Below are positions 1 through 63,870 of a stretch of DNA of 64,000 nucleotides, piece after piece; position 1 is the stretch's first letter; each line of letters opens with the position of its first letter. Under the pieces are notes generated by a model, which was not told the origin of the DNA, searched no databases, and was given only the letters and a program-made list of their open reading frames with translations. The translations under genes were made by a program, and so were the position numbers. This stretch comes from Leptodactylus fallax (Eukaryota > Chordata > Amphibia > Anura > Leptodactylidae), in contig CAMRHE010000115.1 in the NCBI GenBank assembly GCA_947044405.1, positions 3,658,001 through 3,722,000 of the forward strand. Reading direction: 5' to 3'.

Positions 1-689
1 CAGAAGGAGGAGAGGATCCTGCTGCAGACCAGGTTCCCTTTTACACTGACGCAGCAAAGGATGATGTGACGTGAGGAAATGCTAGAATTTTTACTTTTTT
101 TGTGCATTTTCTGTGCCTAGTTTTCTTTTAACTATTTAGGGATAAACCTTTAGAATCTATCATTAAATGGAACTACATCTCTACATCTCACCATTTTCAA
201 AGACCTAATTCATGGGTCTCTGCTCCATATTTTTCCAATAACTTATATTGATACTCAGAACAGGTAACAAGCTATATTTCATCATATATGGGTTAGGAAA
301 CGCCCCTGACTAACTAGAGCCACTATGCATCTTCACAAGTGAGTAGGTAGACTATGAGTTCCATAAATATATGGCCGCCATGCTAGCCCAACTATTGTCC
401 ATGTAGAACACTTTGGATCTGCCCCAATGGGTAGCTTGTCCTGGTTGCATTAACCCATTGCATGCCTTTTGGTTTTTGAAAATCTCTATAATTCTCTATC
501 ATTTCAATGTTAAGCATACTTATTTTACTTTGCAACTTTTGCAGAGAATATTTTTATATAACCTGCAAAGTCAGGCATCTCATTTAATTTCCATGCTATT
601 TCACCCCTTATTCCAACTTGTTTTACAACTTACCCAATTCAATGGAAACTTTGTAAAATGCATTCCAGTCTGCAGGCACCATGTTTAGA
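1..689. other. 5' flank, no recognised feature
   Basis: AT-rich non-coding sequence at the window edge. The short open frame at 413-688 has no recognisable motif and no splice context linking it to the gene downstream. I see nothing that I can name here. Confidence 0.5.
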
Positions 690-958
690 GCAAAGTGAGC
701 TGAGCAGATTTATATTCATCTTTGTGGGAAAAGATTCAGTATAAATTGAATTTTTTATTTAAATCTCTGCTTACTCATAGTTTAGGACTTGGACCGCCCA
801 CTGGACTCCTGAGCCCAGAATGAACAGAGATGTAAATGGATAAATTACCAGTTCAAGTTTTTCCCACATACCTATACATAAATCTGCTCAGCTCCTGCTC
901 AATAATATGATGACTACAGATTGGACTGTATTTCTATCATGAAAGGTTCCCTTTAAGA
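690..958. repeat. hairpin-type MITE
   Basis: Inverted arms near 699-735 (GAGCTGAGCAGATTTAT, then GTGGGAAAA) and 858-895 (the complementary TTTTCCCACA, then ATAAATCTGCTCAGCTC) enclose about 120 bp. The right side ends in a CCTTTAA stretch, as many frog MITEs do. It has no coding capacity. The exact ends are inferred. Confidence 0.55.
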
Positions 959-2990
959 TAATTTCCTAATACATAACAAACTGACTATTTGGATTTTCTT
1001 CTGTTTTTCTTCATTACTTCTGTCTCCCTGGTCTGTAACCTAAAACCATCTGTATGGGAGGCAGAAACTCTACCAAAGATATTGGACAACTGTTGTCTAT
1101 GGGAGGATATTTAAAAACTTGACTAAAATTGATCCAACTATTACTGTCAGAATCCATGAGACTCTACTTGGAGATTGGGTTTTCCCTCCATCAAAGCCCA
1201 TATCACTAATACTCCATACCTAAATCAAGACATAAGCCAAGTGCAATAGTCATCAAGTGTCTACACGCTTGCTTATTTCACAAATAGCATAAATAACAAT
1301 TCCCAAAGACATTATCATTATGATTATAATTATTTTTAATGGACATGTCTGTCAGAAGACAAAAACTGTCTATGACAATTTATAGCAGTCTTTCCAAAAA
1401 TCCTAAAGGAATCCCAGCAGTTCATGGGTTCCAGTTTTACTATAGACAAATCACATGTATAAAGATTATAAATTTTTCAAAACGATTGAAATAACCTATT
1501 GTCCCTCAGTTCATGGCTTGTTGGAGCTCATTGTGGATTGGATTGAGAAAGACTGGTCTAGAGTATGGAGTCCAGTTTGTAGTCTGCTGACAGGGGTACA
1601 GTCAGTGTTGGACTGAGTTTCCTTGCGCCCAACGAAATGATTCTAGGGCTGACCCTCAAACAACTCCTAGAAAATAGACCATAGTACCCTTAGTTATCTT
1701 TTAATGGACCATTATTGTGTTAGTGTCTGGGCCCATCGTTGGATCCTCAAATACACTGGTAGGCCAGTCTGACACTGTGTATAGTAGAGATACATATTAC
1801 ATGGTTTATAGACTTGCAAAATGTAACATATATTATGAAGAATACAAAGCCAAATACAAGCTGATCTACTGATTATAATGGGTTATAATTATAGATGAAC
1901 AAATCGAATTTTCCAAACGTTTCGGGTTCAACTGAATTTTCCAAAAGATTGGGTCATCTTCTGGCCTCCCAAGGTCACTGCTGTGGCCTGTGATTGAGCC
2001 TCAGCAGTCACATGGGGCGCTCTGACGTAATGACGTTTACATAGCGAATCTTTTGGCCAAACCGGCCAAACCCAAGATGAAACGAATCTTCAGAGACTTG
2101 CCCATCGCAAGTTATGATGACACATAAATGTGATAATTTTCATAAAAACAATGTCAGGGAAATGAGTGATAATAGAAATAACCAGATGTATAACCTGGCG
2201 TGACTTATTAAACTCAATTATTAGTTGTTCTGAAACTTTTCTCATGATTATTCATCCTGCCTCTCCTGGATCAGATTGTTCTAGGTTCCCACTACTTCAA
2301 TAAACACGTGAAATTTCTTTCAATGAAAGACAGAATTTGATTGCAAATAAAAGCATGTGATGTCCGGCAGACAGGAGCCCTTCAATGTCACCCCGAGGGA
2401 TATCGATTGTGGTGCCTCAGCTAGTCAACATTATATACCGGCAGCCATGCGTGAAGGTCAATATACATTTTGCAGAAACTAATTACAAGTCCTAGAGAAA
2501 TAAATAGGCAATGTACCAGCGTGCAAATCTGCATTGATTTTTGCAATACTACTCATGTACTTGAACTTCCTGTATTACATATGCCATTTGTTAACCCAGC
2601 CGTACATGTTTCAGTAAGTCTGCACCAAGGGATACTTCATATAGCTATAGGAATATCCTGGTTACATTGCTTTGAATTGAAGCGACTATAGGAGAAATAA
2701 TACATAAGGATTGTTGTATGTCATTAGATAGTGTATCAGAAGAGAGCCTTCGTAGGGTACCATCTGGAACAACAATGGTCACCATAAGACATGTAACTAG
2801 CTCGGCTCATGGAGCACTTGTACTTGGAGTACAACTTCCTTTATAGCCTTTATCTCTCCAATGGACCCACCGATTTGAAGATCAACAGCTGAAAAAAAAA
2901 TCTGATCTTGGTGGCACTAAAATGGTATAACAAATGGTAAATATGATTAAGGAACACACTGGGACAGATAAACTGTACTGTGTAAGTTTT
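959..2990. other. 5' flank, mostly unrecognised
   Basis: Non-coding, AT-rich sequence. Around 1890-2095 there is a degenerate dispersed repeat with two related halves (TTTTCCAAACG and CTTTTGGCCAAACC type blocks). The rest shows no exon, transposase or RNA signature. Confidence 0.4.
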
Positions 2991-3105
2991 AGACAGTGTA
3001 AATTTAGACTAGACAGTCTTATACTGTACCAGGTTTATCACAGTGCCTAATACCGTTTGGAAATCTGGCGTAATTTTATACTGTCTAGTCTATCTTTATA
3101 CTACT
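2991..3105. repeat. short inverted repeat
   Basis: TAGACTAGACAGTCTTATA near 3006 and TATACTGTCTAGTCTA near 3077 are near-complementary, forming an imperfect hairpin of about 100 bp. This is typical of MITE-derived sequence in this window. Confidence 0.4.
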
Positions 3106-3429
3106 TATTAGTTGGCTTAGTTTCTGGCAAAAAATGCAACAAAATTTTAGTTTACCTGCCCTACTGTTTCCTAGCACTACGGCAATCACATAAGGATGTC
3201 CACTGCTGAATAAAAATCAATCTTTGGTCTCCTGAGTCATGGTGGATATTCTAGTCATGCATGACCAAGTGAACTAAATCACATGTTATCATTAGGCTAG
3301 TAGAGAGTTGGTTTAAGATTAACCAGTTCATACTGTGAGCCATGCTGCTCACTTGCCATACAATGGAGAAGAGCTGCAGTACCTACACTCGCTGCTACAG
3401 TTTATACCATGTAAACAATACTGCAAGCC

Positions 3430-3600
3430 GCGCTGTCTCAATACTGGTGATCTGCGGGGGTTCCGGGTTTCGGACCCCCGCAGATCTAATGTTGATGGCT
3501 TATACTAAAGATAAGGTGTTGGACCCCCGCAGATCTAATATTGATGGCCTATCCTAAGGATAAGCCATCAATGTCAGAACAGGATAACCCCTTTAATGAT
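3430..3600. repeat. dispersed repeat with a local tandem duplication
   Basis: Two adjacent copies of a 45-50 bp block (GGACCCCCGCAGATCTAAT followed by TTGATGGC) at about 3471 and 3520. The right end reads ATAACCCCTTTAAT. Related GGGGGTC/GATCAG blocks occur near 30030, 36950, 43490, 46390 and 59720, so this is one dispersed family. Confidence 0.5.
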
Positions 3601-3859
3601 ATCCTGCCAAGATTGGCGGGATTGGTCAACCTCTGATAGCACATGTCAGGAAAAGTATAATTGGGTTGTTGGATCCTTTGTCTCTTAGTCTTTCTCCACA
3701 TTCCGAATACATGCAGGGTCATCTAACGCTATGTTCACATTACACCACCGGACATGCAACGTTAGTGTGAACCTAGCGTAAGGGGGAAAAAGTCAGGAGG
3801 AATGGCTGTCAGCTGAATAAGACAAACCCTGCACCTTGACTAAGACAGGGACAGAGTCA

Positions 3860-4472
3860 GACTTGGAAGCCAAGATGGCGCCATAAGGCCCCAAGCAGCC
3901 TGACCAACCTGAGCAGATCCGAGAGCTGGACGTAGAGGAATTGTTAAATGATGGAAGCCCCACACGGTAGATACAGGCCTTGACTACAAAAAACTGGCAA
4001 TAGAGATGCCTAAGTATTTATGGACCTGACTACCTCTCTGTCGGACACAATACAGACTGCTCTCTTTCAGTTGCAGTAAGATTTCATTCAACAGGGATAG
4101 CTGATTGATAAGGTGGAACAGAGACTCTCCAATTTGGAGAATGACACCTCAGGCACTAACAAGAAGGAGTGGGACTTACAGAAACTGACTGCCTCACTAG
4201 CGGAGAAGCTTGAAGATCTTGAGAACAGATACTGCAGGAACAACCTGCGAATGGTGCGACTGCCCAAATCTGACTTGGTTAAGGACTTACAGCGATTATG
4301 TGAAATGGACTTACCTAAGGCCTTAGGCCTCCGATATCCTAAGAGGGTGGAGAGAGCACACAGTGTGATTCCCCACAGAGCACAACAGGGCTCCCCAGCC
4401 GGTCCTAGAGACAACTGGAATGGCCAGAATGTTACCTTTGCTACCTGCTGTCCATTTCCTGCTCCTCCATAG
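3860..4472 (+). pseudogene. L1-like retrotransposon ORF1 fragment
   Basis: The 119-codon frame at 4113-4472 holds a short coiled-coil-like heptad region followed by a LEDLENRYCRNNLRMVRLPK-type segment, the signature junction of LINE-1 family ORF1 proteins (coiled coil to RRM). Then come a KDLQRL helix and a RVERAH motif, also typical of that family. Upstream, CCAAGATGGCGCC near 3872 resembles an L1 5' UTR. The C-terminal part and any ORF2 are missing, so this is a dead fragment about 1.4 kb from the next transposon. The family assignment comes from motif memory. Confidence 0.6.
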
Positions 4473-4479
4473 TATCGTG

Positions 4480-5003
4480 CTCTCTACTAACTAACGCAGT
4501 AACTGGCTTGCCTCAAGTTCACATCATGTGGTTTCTGACACTCCTTACTCCTGTGTATTCCCTTCTGTATAGCATCTGTTCCAGTCCATAAGGTATAAAA
4601 AGTTCACATGTGAGCGCCCCTGAGCCAATCCCTGACGGCTTCCGCCTATATTAGTCTGCTCAGCCTTCTGACCCATGCCCTTCTGCAAGGGTTCTGTACT
4701 ACACTGCATTTGGATTATTGTTCATTGACCTCAGTTTGTTTGTGATTCTGTTCTGTAGCCTGTTCCTGTATGATCTTGGCCTGTTCTGGACTACTGAACC
4801 TGAGGTGCCCACCCTGATCCATTGGCTTGTCTATTACCTTGTTTATCTTCTGTCTGCCACTGAACTTCAGCCTGTTCCCAACTATCCCTCTGCCTGTTCA
4901 TCTAGTGCCTCATACCAGAGTCTGTCTGGTCATTGGTCAGCAGCCACCTATCCAAGTACCATCTCAGTAGGGGGTACAGGGGGTCCACACATCTGTTCCC
5001 TGT
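4480..5003. other. unassigned repeat-like stretch, possibly LTR-derived
   Basis: The base composition is pyrimidine-rich with repeated CTGTTCC/TGTTC blocks, and a TATA-like GGTATAAAA lies at about 4590. This resembles LTR sequence of vertebrate Ty3-type retrotransposons, but I find no second LTR, no primer-binding site and no pol remnant. Low certainty. Confidence 0.25.
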
Positions 5004-6344
<1,341 letters not shown>

Positions 6345-6449
6345 TATTTAGCCATATCCCGGGGGCGCACATGTGACCGCCCCAGGCACGTTTTCTGATT
6401 ATCCGATGATGTTACGTTTCCCCATTTCCGTAAATAGAATGTCACCAAT

Positions 6450-6720
6450 ACTACCACCCCATCATACTTACCTGTATTCCTGTGCAGACTTCCTTCTGTG
6501 GGGGCAGCTCCTCCTCTTCTTTGACATCTGCCGGCGCGTGTGCAATAAAGCCGGAGTCCCAGCATTGCACTGTAGCTGACACTCCATCTCTATTGTGCAG
6601 GCGTGGGAGGCCGGAGGAGCTAATTGTGCACGTGCTGGCAAACATAAAATAAGAGGAAGAGCCGTCCCCACAGAAGGAAGTCTGAACAGAAAGACAGGTA
6701 AGTATGATGGGGTGGAGGGT
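6450..6720. repeat. hairpin MITE with splice-donor-like ends
   Basis: The arms at about 6457-6525 (CACCCCATCATACTTACCTG, then GACTTCCTTCTGTGGGG) and 6648-6716 (CCCCACAGAAGGAAGTC, then CAGGTAAGTATGATGGGG) are complementary for about 65 bp. Each arm end carries CAGGTAAGTA, a perfect 5' splice-site consensus, on opposite strands. It lies 1.2 kb upstream of the first visible slc4a5 exon. Confidence 0.6.
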
Positions 6721-6942
6721 TGGGCTGAGTTAGTTAGTTGGGAAGGGCTAGTAGTGGGCGAAGTAGTGTGAGTCAACTCATGCAATGCATCATGGTAGTT
6801 ATAGGCTAAGGCAGCAGGAAACTACACCATGTAAACAAATTCAGAGGATGCCAGGAGCTCCCAGAGAAACCCAAAAATCACTCAAAACACTGCTAAAGGT
6901 ATGTGGGTGCACTTATTAACCCATTAATAGCAGTAACAGACC

Positions 6943-6969
6943 TTTTTTTTTTTTAAAAAAAAAAAAAGA
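6943..6969. repeat. poly(T)/poly(A) palindrome
   Basis: A run of about 13 T followed directly by about 13 A forms a simple self-complementary low-complexity tract. Confidence 0.8.
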
Positions 6970-7255
6970 TTTTTTTTGCCCAGAAAACCCCTTTAAGCAC
7001 TGCCCTTTAAGCACTGACTGAAGGAAGCCAGAATTTTATCATTTAAAGTGTACCTCCAATTATAAAATAACTTTTCACAACTTTAAAGTACAGGTGAATA
7101 TAAGAAACATTGTAATATATTTTCTCTATTTATTTGTTTCCGTCTCCATTTTTCAGGTTGAGTTACTTTCTACTATGCAGAGGGGGGCTATGTGTAGTCA
7201 CACAAATAACTGTAGCTACTAAACTCTGCTACACTGTGATCATGAAAGCACCCAC

Positions 7256-7642
7256 ACAAACCACCCACAGATCCTTATTGACCTGAGGTTTAATGTTCTA
7301 AATAGCCCTGTTGTAAAGCTGTCTCATCTGCATTAAATAAACCAAACCTTTATACTTACCTAAAGTCCCTGATGCTCCTGCATTGCCTGCACAGCTGTTC
7401 CTTGAAGCCCATGACATGCACCCAGGCTTCACCGCACATGCGCCCAAGGTCTGGTACATGCGCATTGAAGCCAAGATATACTCCTGCAACTTCACTAAAG
7501 AACTGCGCAGGCACTGGGAGTACAGTCAATGAATAAGTATAAAGGGGTTTTTTTTTCTTTTTAATGGGGCCATGGATAGCATTACAACAGGGACTATTTG
7601 AAATACTAAGCGCCCAATCCACAAGGACCTGTGGGTGGTTTA
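7256..7642. repeat. hairpin-type MITE
   Basis: The left arm from AAACCACCCACAG (about 7258) and the right arm ending CTGTGGGTGGTTT (about 7640) are complementary, and further in the blocks AGCCCTGTTGTAA and TTACAACAGGGACT also pair. The internal sequence contains CTTACCTAAAG, again a donor-like site in reverse. It has no coding capacity. Confidence 0.55.
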
Positions 7643-7919
7643 GTGTCCCAAATTGTCCTGATAGATTGCCTTTAAGCTAATATCTGGCAAGAGTTTGTTA
7701 TTATTGCTGTTCCAAATATAATCTAAAAACTCCCTTGTTATCCCATAAAGAACACATCACTTTAGTAATACATAAGGTAATAACACAAAATTCTAAAATG
7801 CAGTATAATATGATAACTGCACCTTGGGGTTTCTTTCAAAACTCGGGAAGCTATTTGGTTAGAAACATTCCCATCATGCTTTATTGTCCTGTGTTTTCTT
7901 TTTTAGTGTTTAGGATACA

Positions 7920-58503
<50,584 letters not shown>

Positions 58504-59300
58504 CAGTCATAACAGATCCTGCCTGCCAATATACCAAGTCCTTCGCGTCCGGGAACTGTGTTGGGATGTGACACCAGGGCATCTGGGCCTCATTCCAAAA
58601 AGGTGTCAACAATGGGCTCTCTGTACAAAAGACTTTTGTGATTTACTTTTCTCCTAAAAGGTTGTAAGTAATTATTTATACAGAAACAAACCCTTCACCT
58701 GCAGCTACTGTTCTCTGCTGCCGGTCCAGAATCATTCAGTCAAGACTGATTTTACTGTATAGGTAATATAGGCACCTGCCTAGGGCAGCACTGATCATGG
58801 GTGTCATAGAAATTCTGTGATATAGTCTTATTTATTGTATTCCTTACACAATGCCCATGGTAGTCAGCTATTAAACACAGTCTTACGGACTAGTAATAGG
58901 ACATGGACGGTGATTGTATCTTGCAGTGCATAAAGCTATAGATGTGTCTTCTTCATATTAGTTCACTTGATATGATGATAATTGAATGGCCGGAATGTAT
59001 TTATGATCTCAATGAATTATTCTGCTGAAATATGTCCCATCTGTAGTGATTTCTATGGATTTGACTTTGGACCCATTATGACTGTGTCTAATGATTTGTA
59101 AAGCCATAGGTTTATCCATTCATGCTCTGGTTCATAGTATATAAGACTGGATTTAGGTAGGATAATCTCCTTACCGTACCTTACAGGTTGCACCTTTTCC
59201 TGACTGCAGGGGACAGTATTTTGGCAAATGCAACTTATGAAGGGGTTCGAGGTAGCAGAAATGAAGAAATCATTGAATTAAAGTAAAAGAAAATTTGTTA
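58504..59300 (+). other. slc4a5: slc4a5 3' untranslated region (probable)
   Basis: Non-coding sequence following the stop, free of dispersed repeats that I recognise, which fits an exon. The end is inferred from the poly(A) signal candidates: ATTAAA at 58870-58875 and 59277-59282. Confidence 0.5.
59277..59282 (+). terminator. candidate polyadenylation signal ATTAAA
   Basis: ATTAAA is followed within about 20-45 nt by GT-rich GAGTTTGTGTGTAATG, the usual downstream element, about 780 nt after the stop codon. A second ATTAAA at 58870 has a poorer downstream context. Confidence 0.4.
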
Positions 59301-61122
59301 TGTTTGAGTTTGTGTGTAATGTAATGTTACTGAATAATTTTCTGACTGCTTTATAGTGAAGTTATGTGCTCCCCTCCAGAGCACTGACCTTCATTGTTCT
59401 TCCCTGATACGCACAGTGGGGAAAATTTATTAAGACTAGTGTTTCATATGCAGTAGAAAAGGGGTTATTTATCCTCTATCCATAGATTGTATACCCCTGT
59501 TGTGAATGCCATGGTGAAAGCAGCAGAACCCCTGGAGGATGCAGACGCAGTGGGAGCGCTTAAGATAGCGGATTGCTGTACCATGGCTATATCCGAAACT
59601 CCCGTTGAAGTAAATGGAGCAGGGACAGGTCTGCCTTCTCTAGAGGTTTGGATGCTTTAACTGCAGCTGCGTTCACAACAGGGGTTAAACAACCCCCCTC
59701 CCCTCTGTTCTCAGGATTGGTGGAGGTCTTATTGGTCAGATCCCTATGATAAGTAATTTATCAGCTGACCAATGCAAAAATTGCCACATGTACACCAGAA
59801 AACTGGCATGCTCAGTTTAATAAATTCCTAGTGTGTTCTGTATGAACAGGTGGTCACATTGTCAATGCGGGTATATGGGAGTCAGATAGAGGCTCTTTGA
59901 GACTTGCATTGTGAGTTTGAAATCCTAAGTGCATTAGAGGAGCAAAAAAGAGGTCAGTGCTCCGGAGGGGAGCAGGTAATTTCACTAAAGCTGTCAGTAA
60001 CACGACACACAGGCTCATTTTCAAATGGAGGGAGACAAATAAATTTACTGGGGAGCGTCTATAAATGAAAACAACTTTCACCACTAGGGGGAGATCAGTA
60101 CATAGTTTAAGTTTTATGGGAACTGTAAAAAGTACCCCCTAGTGGAGGCAGCAGGCATACATCATTTTATTACTTAGTTGAATTATTGTGTGTGAGCACA
60201 ATGCATTTCATAAGCACCCTTTATAGTGCTACATTTAGGCTGCCATTTCATGAGGACAGCCTAATAATAGAACAGTATTATTCTGGCAGAAAAGGAAATG
60301 AATTATCAGTCCAGGAATAGTTTGCTTGTGGTTATAGCCAGTTGTATGTAGTCCTCTATAGATCCTAACCTTGCACATATACTGCACACTCTTCTCCTGA
60401 CTAGTATATGATAATAACAGACGCCCTCTGTACAGACACTGCAATGGTGGCAGAAATCCAGCAACTGGATAAATTCCGCATTTGTCCTATGTAAAATAAA
60501 AATAATGTATTTAAACAGTAATAAAATGGTTATGGATGTTTTTATTTTGTTTCAGCATATAGGAGTCTTCATCCCACATGCTGCGGTGGATTTGGTATCA
60601 TTGTCAAAAGCAAATTGAGGATCTGTTACATCCAACAGAGGGCGCATGAGCTCCCAGCTCCTTTCCCATAATGCCTTGTGATTGGTATCATTGTGGCAGG
60701 CATAGATGCCCACAGTTATGTGATGTTACATTGCTGTGTCACTGTTCTGAGATGTGAACACTAACCTGCCCATTAAAAGAAAGAGGTTAATGGGAGAGAT
60801 GATCAGTTTCAGGCTAATGCCACACGTGGCGTCCCACAGCAAATAAGCGCTACGGGAATAACCACAGCAGCAACACATAGCGGTTCTTCCCACAGCTCTT
60901 TGCACAGAAAGTTCACAGAGGTTTCCTGCGCAGACTTTCTGCTTCAACTATACCTATAGGGAAACCGCCGACATTTCTGTAGATATAATTGACATGCTGC
61001 GACGGCTTTGGAAAAACGCTCCGTGTCCGTGCTGCGTATTTTACCGCAAAGTGGAGATGGGATTTGTGGTCCACTTAGGAAGCCTGTTTATATACCCTAT
61101 TAGCTTCTAGAAAGAGCATCGC
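59301..61122. other. 3' flank with dispersed repeat fragments
   Basis: TTTATTAAGACTAGTGTTTC (59428), a GGATTGGTGGAGGTCTTATT block (59713), TTTAATAAATTCC (59816) and family B copy 6 at 60811-61085. No exon of another gene was recognised. Confidence 0.5.
60811..61085. repeat. MITE family B, copy 6
   Basis: GGCTAATGCCACACGTGGCG at the left, then TCACAGAGGTTTCCTGCGCA, CTATACCTATAGGGAAACCG and TAATTGACATGCTGCGACGG. It ends AAAGTGGAGATGGGATTTGT and GGTCCAC. Confidence 0.6.
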
Positions 61123-61311
61123 TTAGGCTAAGTTCACATCTGTACCTTTGGAAACTCTGTTGCAGAAACTGCAGAAAATCGGCAGAGAGAAAAGTCCTGC
61201 TTACAGTTTGAAAACAGCGGACCCCATTATAGGCAATGGGATTCACGAGTGTCCATCTGTAACCACAGTTTTGGCGGTCCAGAGCCCAGCGCAGATGTGA
61301 CCATAGCCTTA
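61123..61311. repeat. MITE with GTTCACATCTG termini
   Basis: TTAGGCTAAGTTCACATCTG at the left and GCGCAGATGTGACCATAGCC at the right are inverted copies. Same family as 55203-55450. Confidence 0.6.
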
Positions 61312-61503
61312 TTCTGATGGTCATGGCAAGTCTGTGCACTATACAGACTGTTCATTGATTTCAATGCAGGGCAAATGAACACTTTCTCCCAATAGCAGAA
61401 TGCTGTGTAATGAGATTATTGTTGGAGAAAGATATGTTACTCAGTTAGGATGTCTACTTTATTTTATATGTGAAATATATGCACAGTATAGGCTAGATTC
61501 ATA

Positions 61504-63141
61504 AAGTGGATACGGAAAGTATTCAGACCCCTTTAGATTTTTCACTCTTTGTTTCATTGCAGCCATTTGCTAAAAGCAAAAAAGTTCATTTTATTTCTCA
61601 TTAATGTACACTCAGCACCACATCTTGACAGAAAAAAAAACAGAAATGTAGATATTTTTGCAAATGTATTAAAAAATAAAAACTGAAATATCACATGGTC
61701 ATAAGTATTCAGACCCTTTGCTCAGTATTGAGTAGAAGCCCCTTCCTTTTGAGCTAGTACAGCCATGAGTCTTCTTGGGAATGATGCAACAAGTTTTTCA
61801 CATCTGGATTTGGGGATCCTCTGCCATTCTTCCTTGCAGATCCTCTCCAGTTCCGTCAGGTTGGATGGTGAACGTTGGTGGACAGCCATTTTCAGTTTTC
61901 TCCAGAGATGCTCAATTGGGTTGAGGTCAGGGCTCTGGCTGGGCCAGTCAAGAATGGTCACAGAGTTGTTCCGAAGCCACTCCTTTGTTATTTTAGCTGT
62001 GTGCTTAGGGTCATTGTCTTGTTGGAAGGTGAACCTTCGGCCCAGTCTGAGGTCCAGAGCACTCTGGAAGAGGTTTTCTTCCAGGATATCTCTGTACTTG
62101 GCCGCATTCATCTTTCCTTCAATTGCAACCAGTCGTCCTGTCCTTGTAGCTGAAAAACACCCCCATAGCATGATGCTGCCTCCACCATGTTTCACTATTG
62201 GGATTGTATTGGGCAGGTGATGAGCAGTGCCTGGTTTTCTTCACACATACGGCTTAGAATTAACGCCAAAAAGTTCAATCTTCCTCTCATCAGACCAGAG
62301 AATCTTATTTTTCATAGTCTGGGAGTCCTTCATGTGTTTTTTGGCAAACTCTATGCGGGCTTTCATGTGTCTTGCACTGAGGAGAGGCTTCCTTTGGGCC
62401 ACTCTGCCATAAAGCCCCGACTGGTGGAGGGCTGCAGTGATAGTTGACTTTGTGGAACTTTCTCCCATCTCCCTACTGCATCTCTGGAGCTCAACCACAG
62501 TGATCTTTGGGTTCTTCTTTACCTCTCTCACCAAGGCTCTTCTCCCATGATTGCTCAGTTTGGCTGGATGGCCAGGTCTAGGAAGAGTTCTGGTCGTCCC
62601 AAACTTCTTCCATTTAAGGATTATGGAGGCCACTGTGCTCTTAGGAACCTTGAGTGCTGCAGAAATTCTTTTGTAACCTTGGCCAGATCTGTGCCTTGCC
62701 ACAATTCTGTCTCTGAGCTCCTTGGGCGGTTCCTTTGACCTCATGATTCTCATTTGATCTGACATGCACTGTGAGCTGTGAGGTCTTATATAGACAGGTG
62801 TGCGCCTTTCCTAATCAAGTCCAATCAGTTTAATTAAACACAGCTGGACTCCAATGAAGGAGTAGAACCATCTCAAGGAGGATCAGAAGGAAATGGACAT
62901 CATGTGAATTAAATATGAGTGTCACAGCAAAGGGTCTGAATACTTATGACCATGTAATATTTCAGTTTTTCTTTTTTAATAAATTTGCAAAAATATCTAC
63001 ATTTGTTTTTTTTCTGTCAAGATGGGGTGCTGAGTGTACATTAATGAGAAATAAAATGAACTTTTTTGCTTTTAGCAAATGGCTGCAATGAAACAAAGAG
63101 TGAAAAATTTAAAGAGGTCTGAATACTTTCCGTTCCCACTG
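61504..63141 (-). mobile_element. Tc1-like DD34E element with IR/DR terminal repeats
   Basis: TA at 61502-61503 and 63142-63143. The long inverted repeats (about 61504-61722 and 62928-63141) each carry two direct copies of AAGTATTCAGACC, one at the outer end and one at the inner end, the IR/DR layout known from Sleeping Beauty-type elements. Length 1,638 bp. The minus-strand transposase has one nonsense codon. Confidence 0.93.
61722..62765 (-). pseudogene. DD34E Tc1 transposase with a single nonsense codon
   Basis: Reads from ATG at 62765 to the stop at 61722 in one frame, 347 codons, broken only by TGA at 62243-62241, directly after GVNSKPYV; a tryptophan codon is the usual residue there. 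Domains: helix-turn-helix (SGQGYKRISAALKVPKSTVA), GRRALVREVKK second module, first Asp in ILWSDERKIELFG, VKHGGGSIMLWGCFS, second Asp in [12 protein letters not shown], Glu in [15 protein letters not shown] (34 residues between), C-terminus ASTQY. Probably inactive. Confidence 0.92.
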
Positions 63142-63144
63142 TAG

Positions 63145-63312
63145 TTTAGGCTAAAACAGCGGTCACCCGCTATAATGGGGGCCACCGAGTGTCTATTGGG
63201 TGCCCACCGTTTTTATACTGAAACCAGTGGAGATAAAAGTCCTCCGTGCAGGACTTTTTCTCTGCCAATTTTCGGCAGTTTCTGTGTTACTGAGACTGTG
63301 AACCTAGCCTTA
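63145..63312. repeat. GTTCACATCTG-type MITE, partial
   Basis: TTAGGCTAAAACAGCGGTCA at the left and GAGACTGTGAACCTAGCCTT at the right; the interior TATAATGGGG-GCCACCGAGTG parallels 55318. The left terminus is eroded by its junction with the Tc1 element. Confidence 0.5.
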
Positions 63313-63868
63313 GAAAGACATTTCAGCAAATACATAAGATAGACATCACCGCCCTAGCAAGTGTATAACAGTGTATTTCAGAATTCTACCTCTGTTTTGC
63401 TGCTTGCAAGAGCACAAACTAGTGTTGGTTGTAGAAAGTATTTTCAGCAGGCAATAGCTATGGTAATGTCCCATTATATCTTGCGTAGGCATCACCTACA
63501 TAGTTGTAGTCAGATTACATCAGAACATAAAGTTGTATGCATTATTCCAAAGTGTACACTACCGCTACACACAGACCAATATGCCCAAAAATACCACTAT
63601 ACAGGGTGGTCTGCAGCTTGTTATCATGCTACAGATTATACTAGACACTATATCAGTATACCACTCAGGGGCAGATTTGGGGGGGTGCAGTGGCTCCTTC
63701 TAAGAGCTCTGGCCATGCCATGCACAAATAACATGGATGCTGGGACAACTTTTGAAAAGAAAAACAGCACAAACATTTCAGGGAAAATATGCCTGAAAAT
63801 CTGCTCTTGGTGCAGCATATCACAACTTAGTCCATCTCTAGAGGTGGAGATGACTGTATAACCTGACA
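63313..63868. other. 3' flank, no recognised feature
   Basis: The 166-codon frame 63361-63861 has no recognisable domain, is matched by an opposite-strand frame, and has cysteine/histidine-rich random composition. I do not call it a gene. Confidence 0.45.
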
Positions 63869-63870
63869 GT

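Noticed and set aside
4480..5003. Calling a definite LTR retrotransposon
   Set aside because: Only a TATA-like motif and composition; no paired LTR, primer site or pol sequence.
61765..62220. 151-codon plus-strand frame
   Set aside because: Antisense shadow of the minus-strand Tc1 transposase.
63361..63861. 166-codon plus-strand open frame in the 3' flank
   Set aside because: No recognisable domain, no splice context, cysteine/histidine-rich random composition and an opposing open frame on the other strand.
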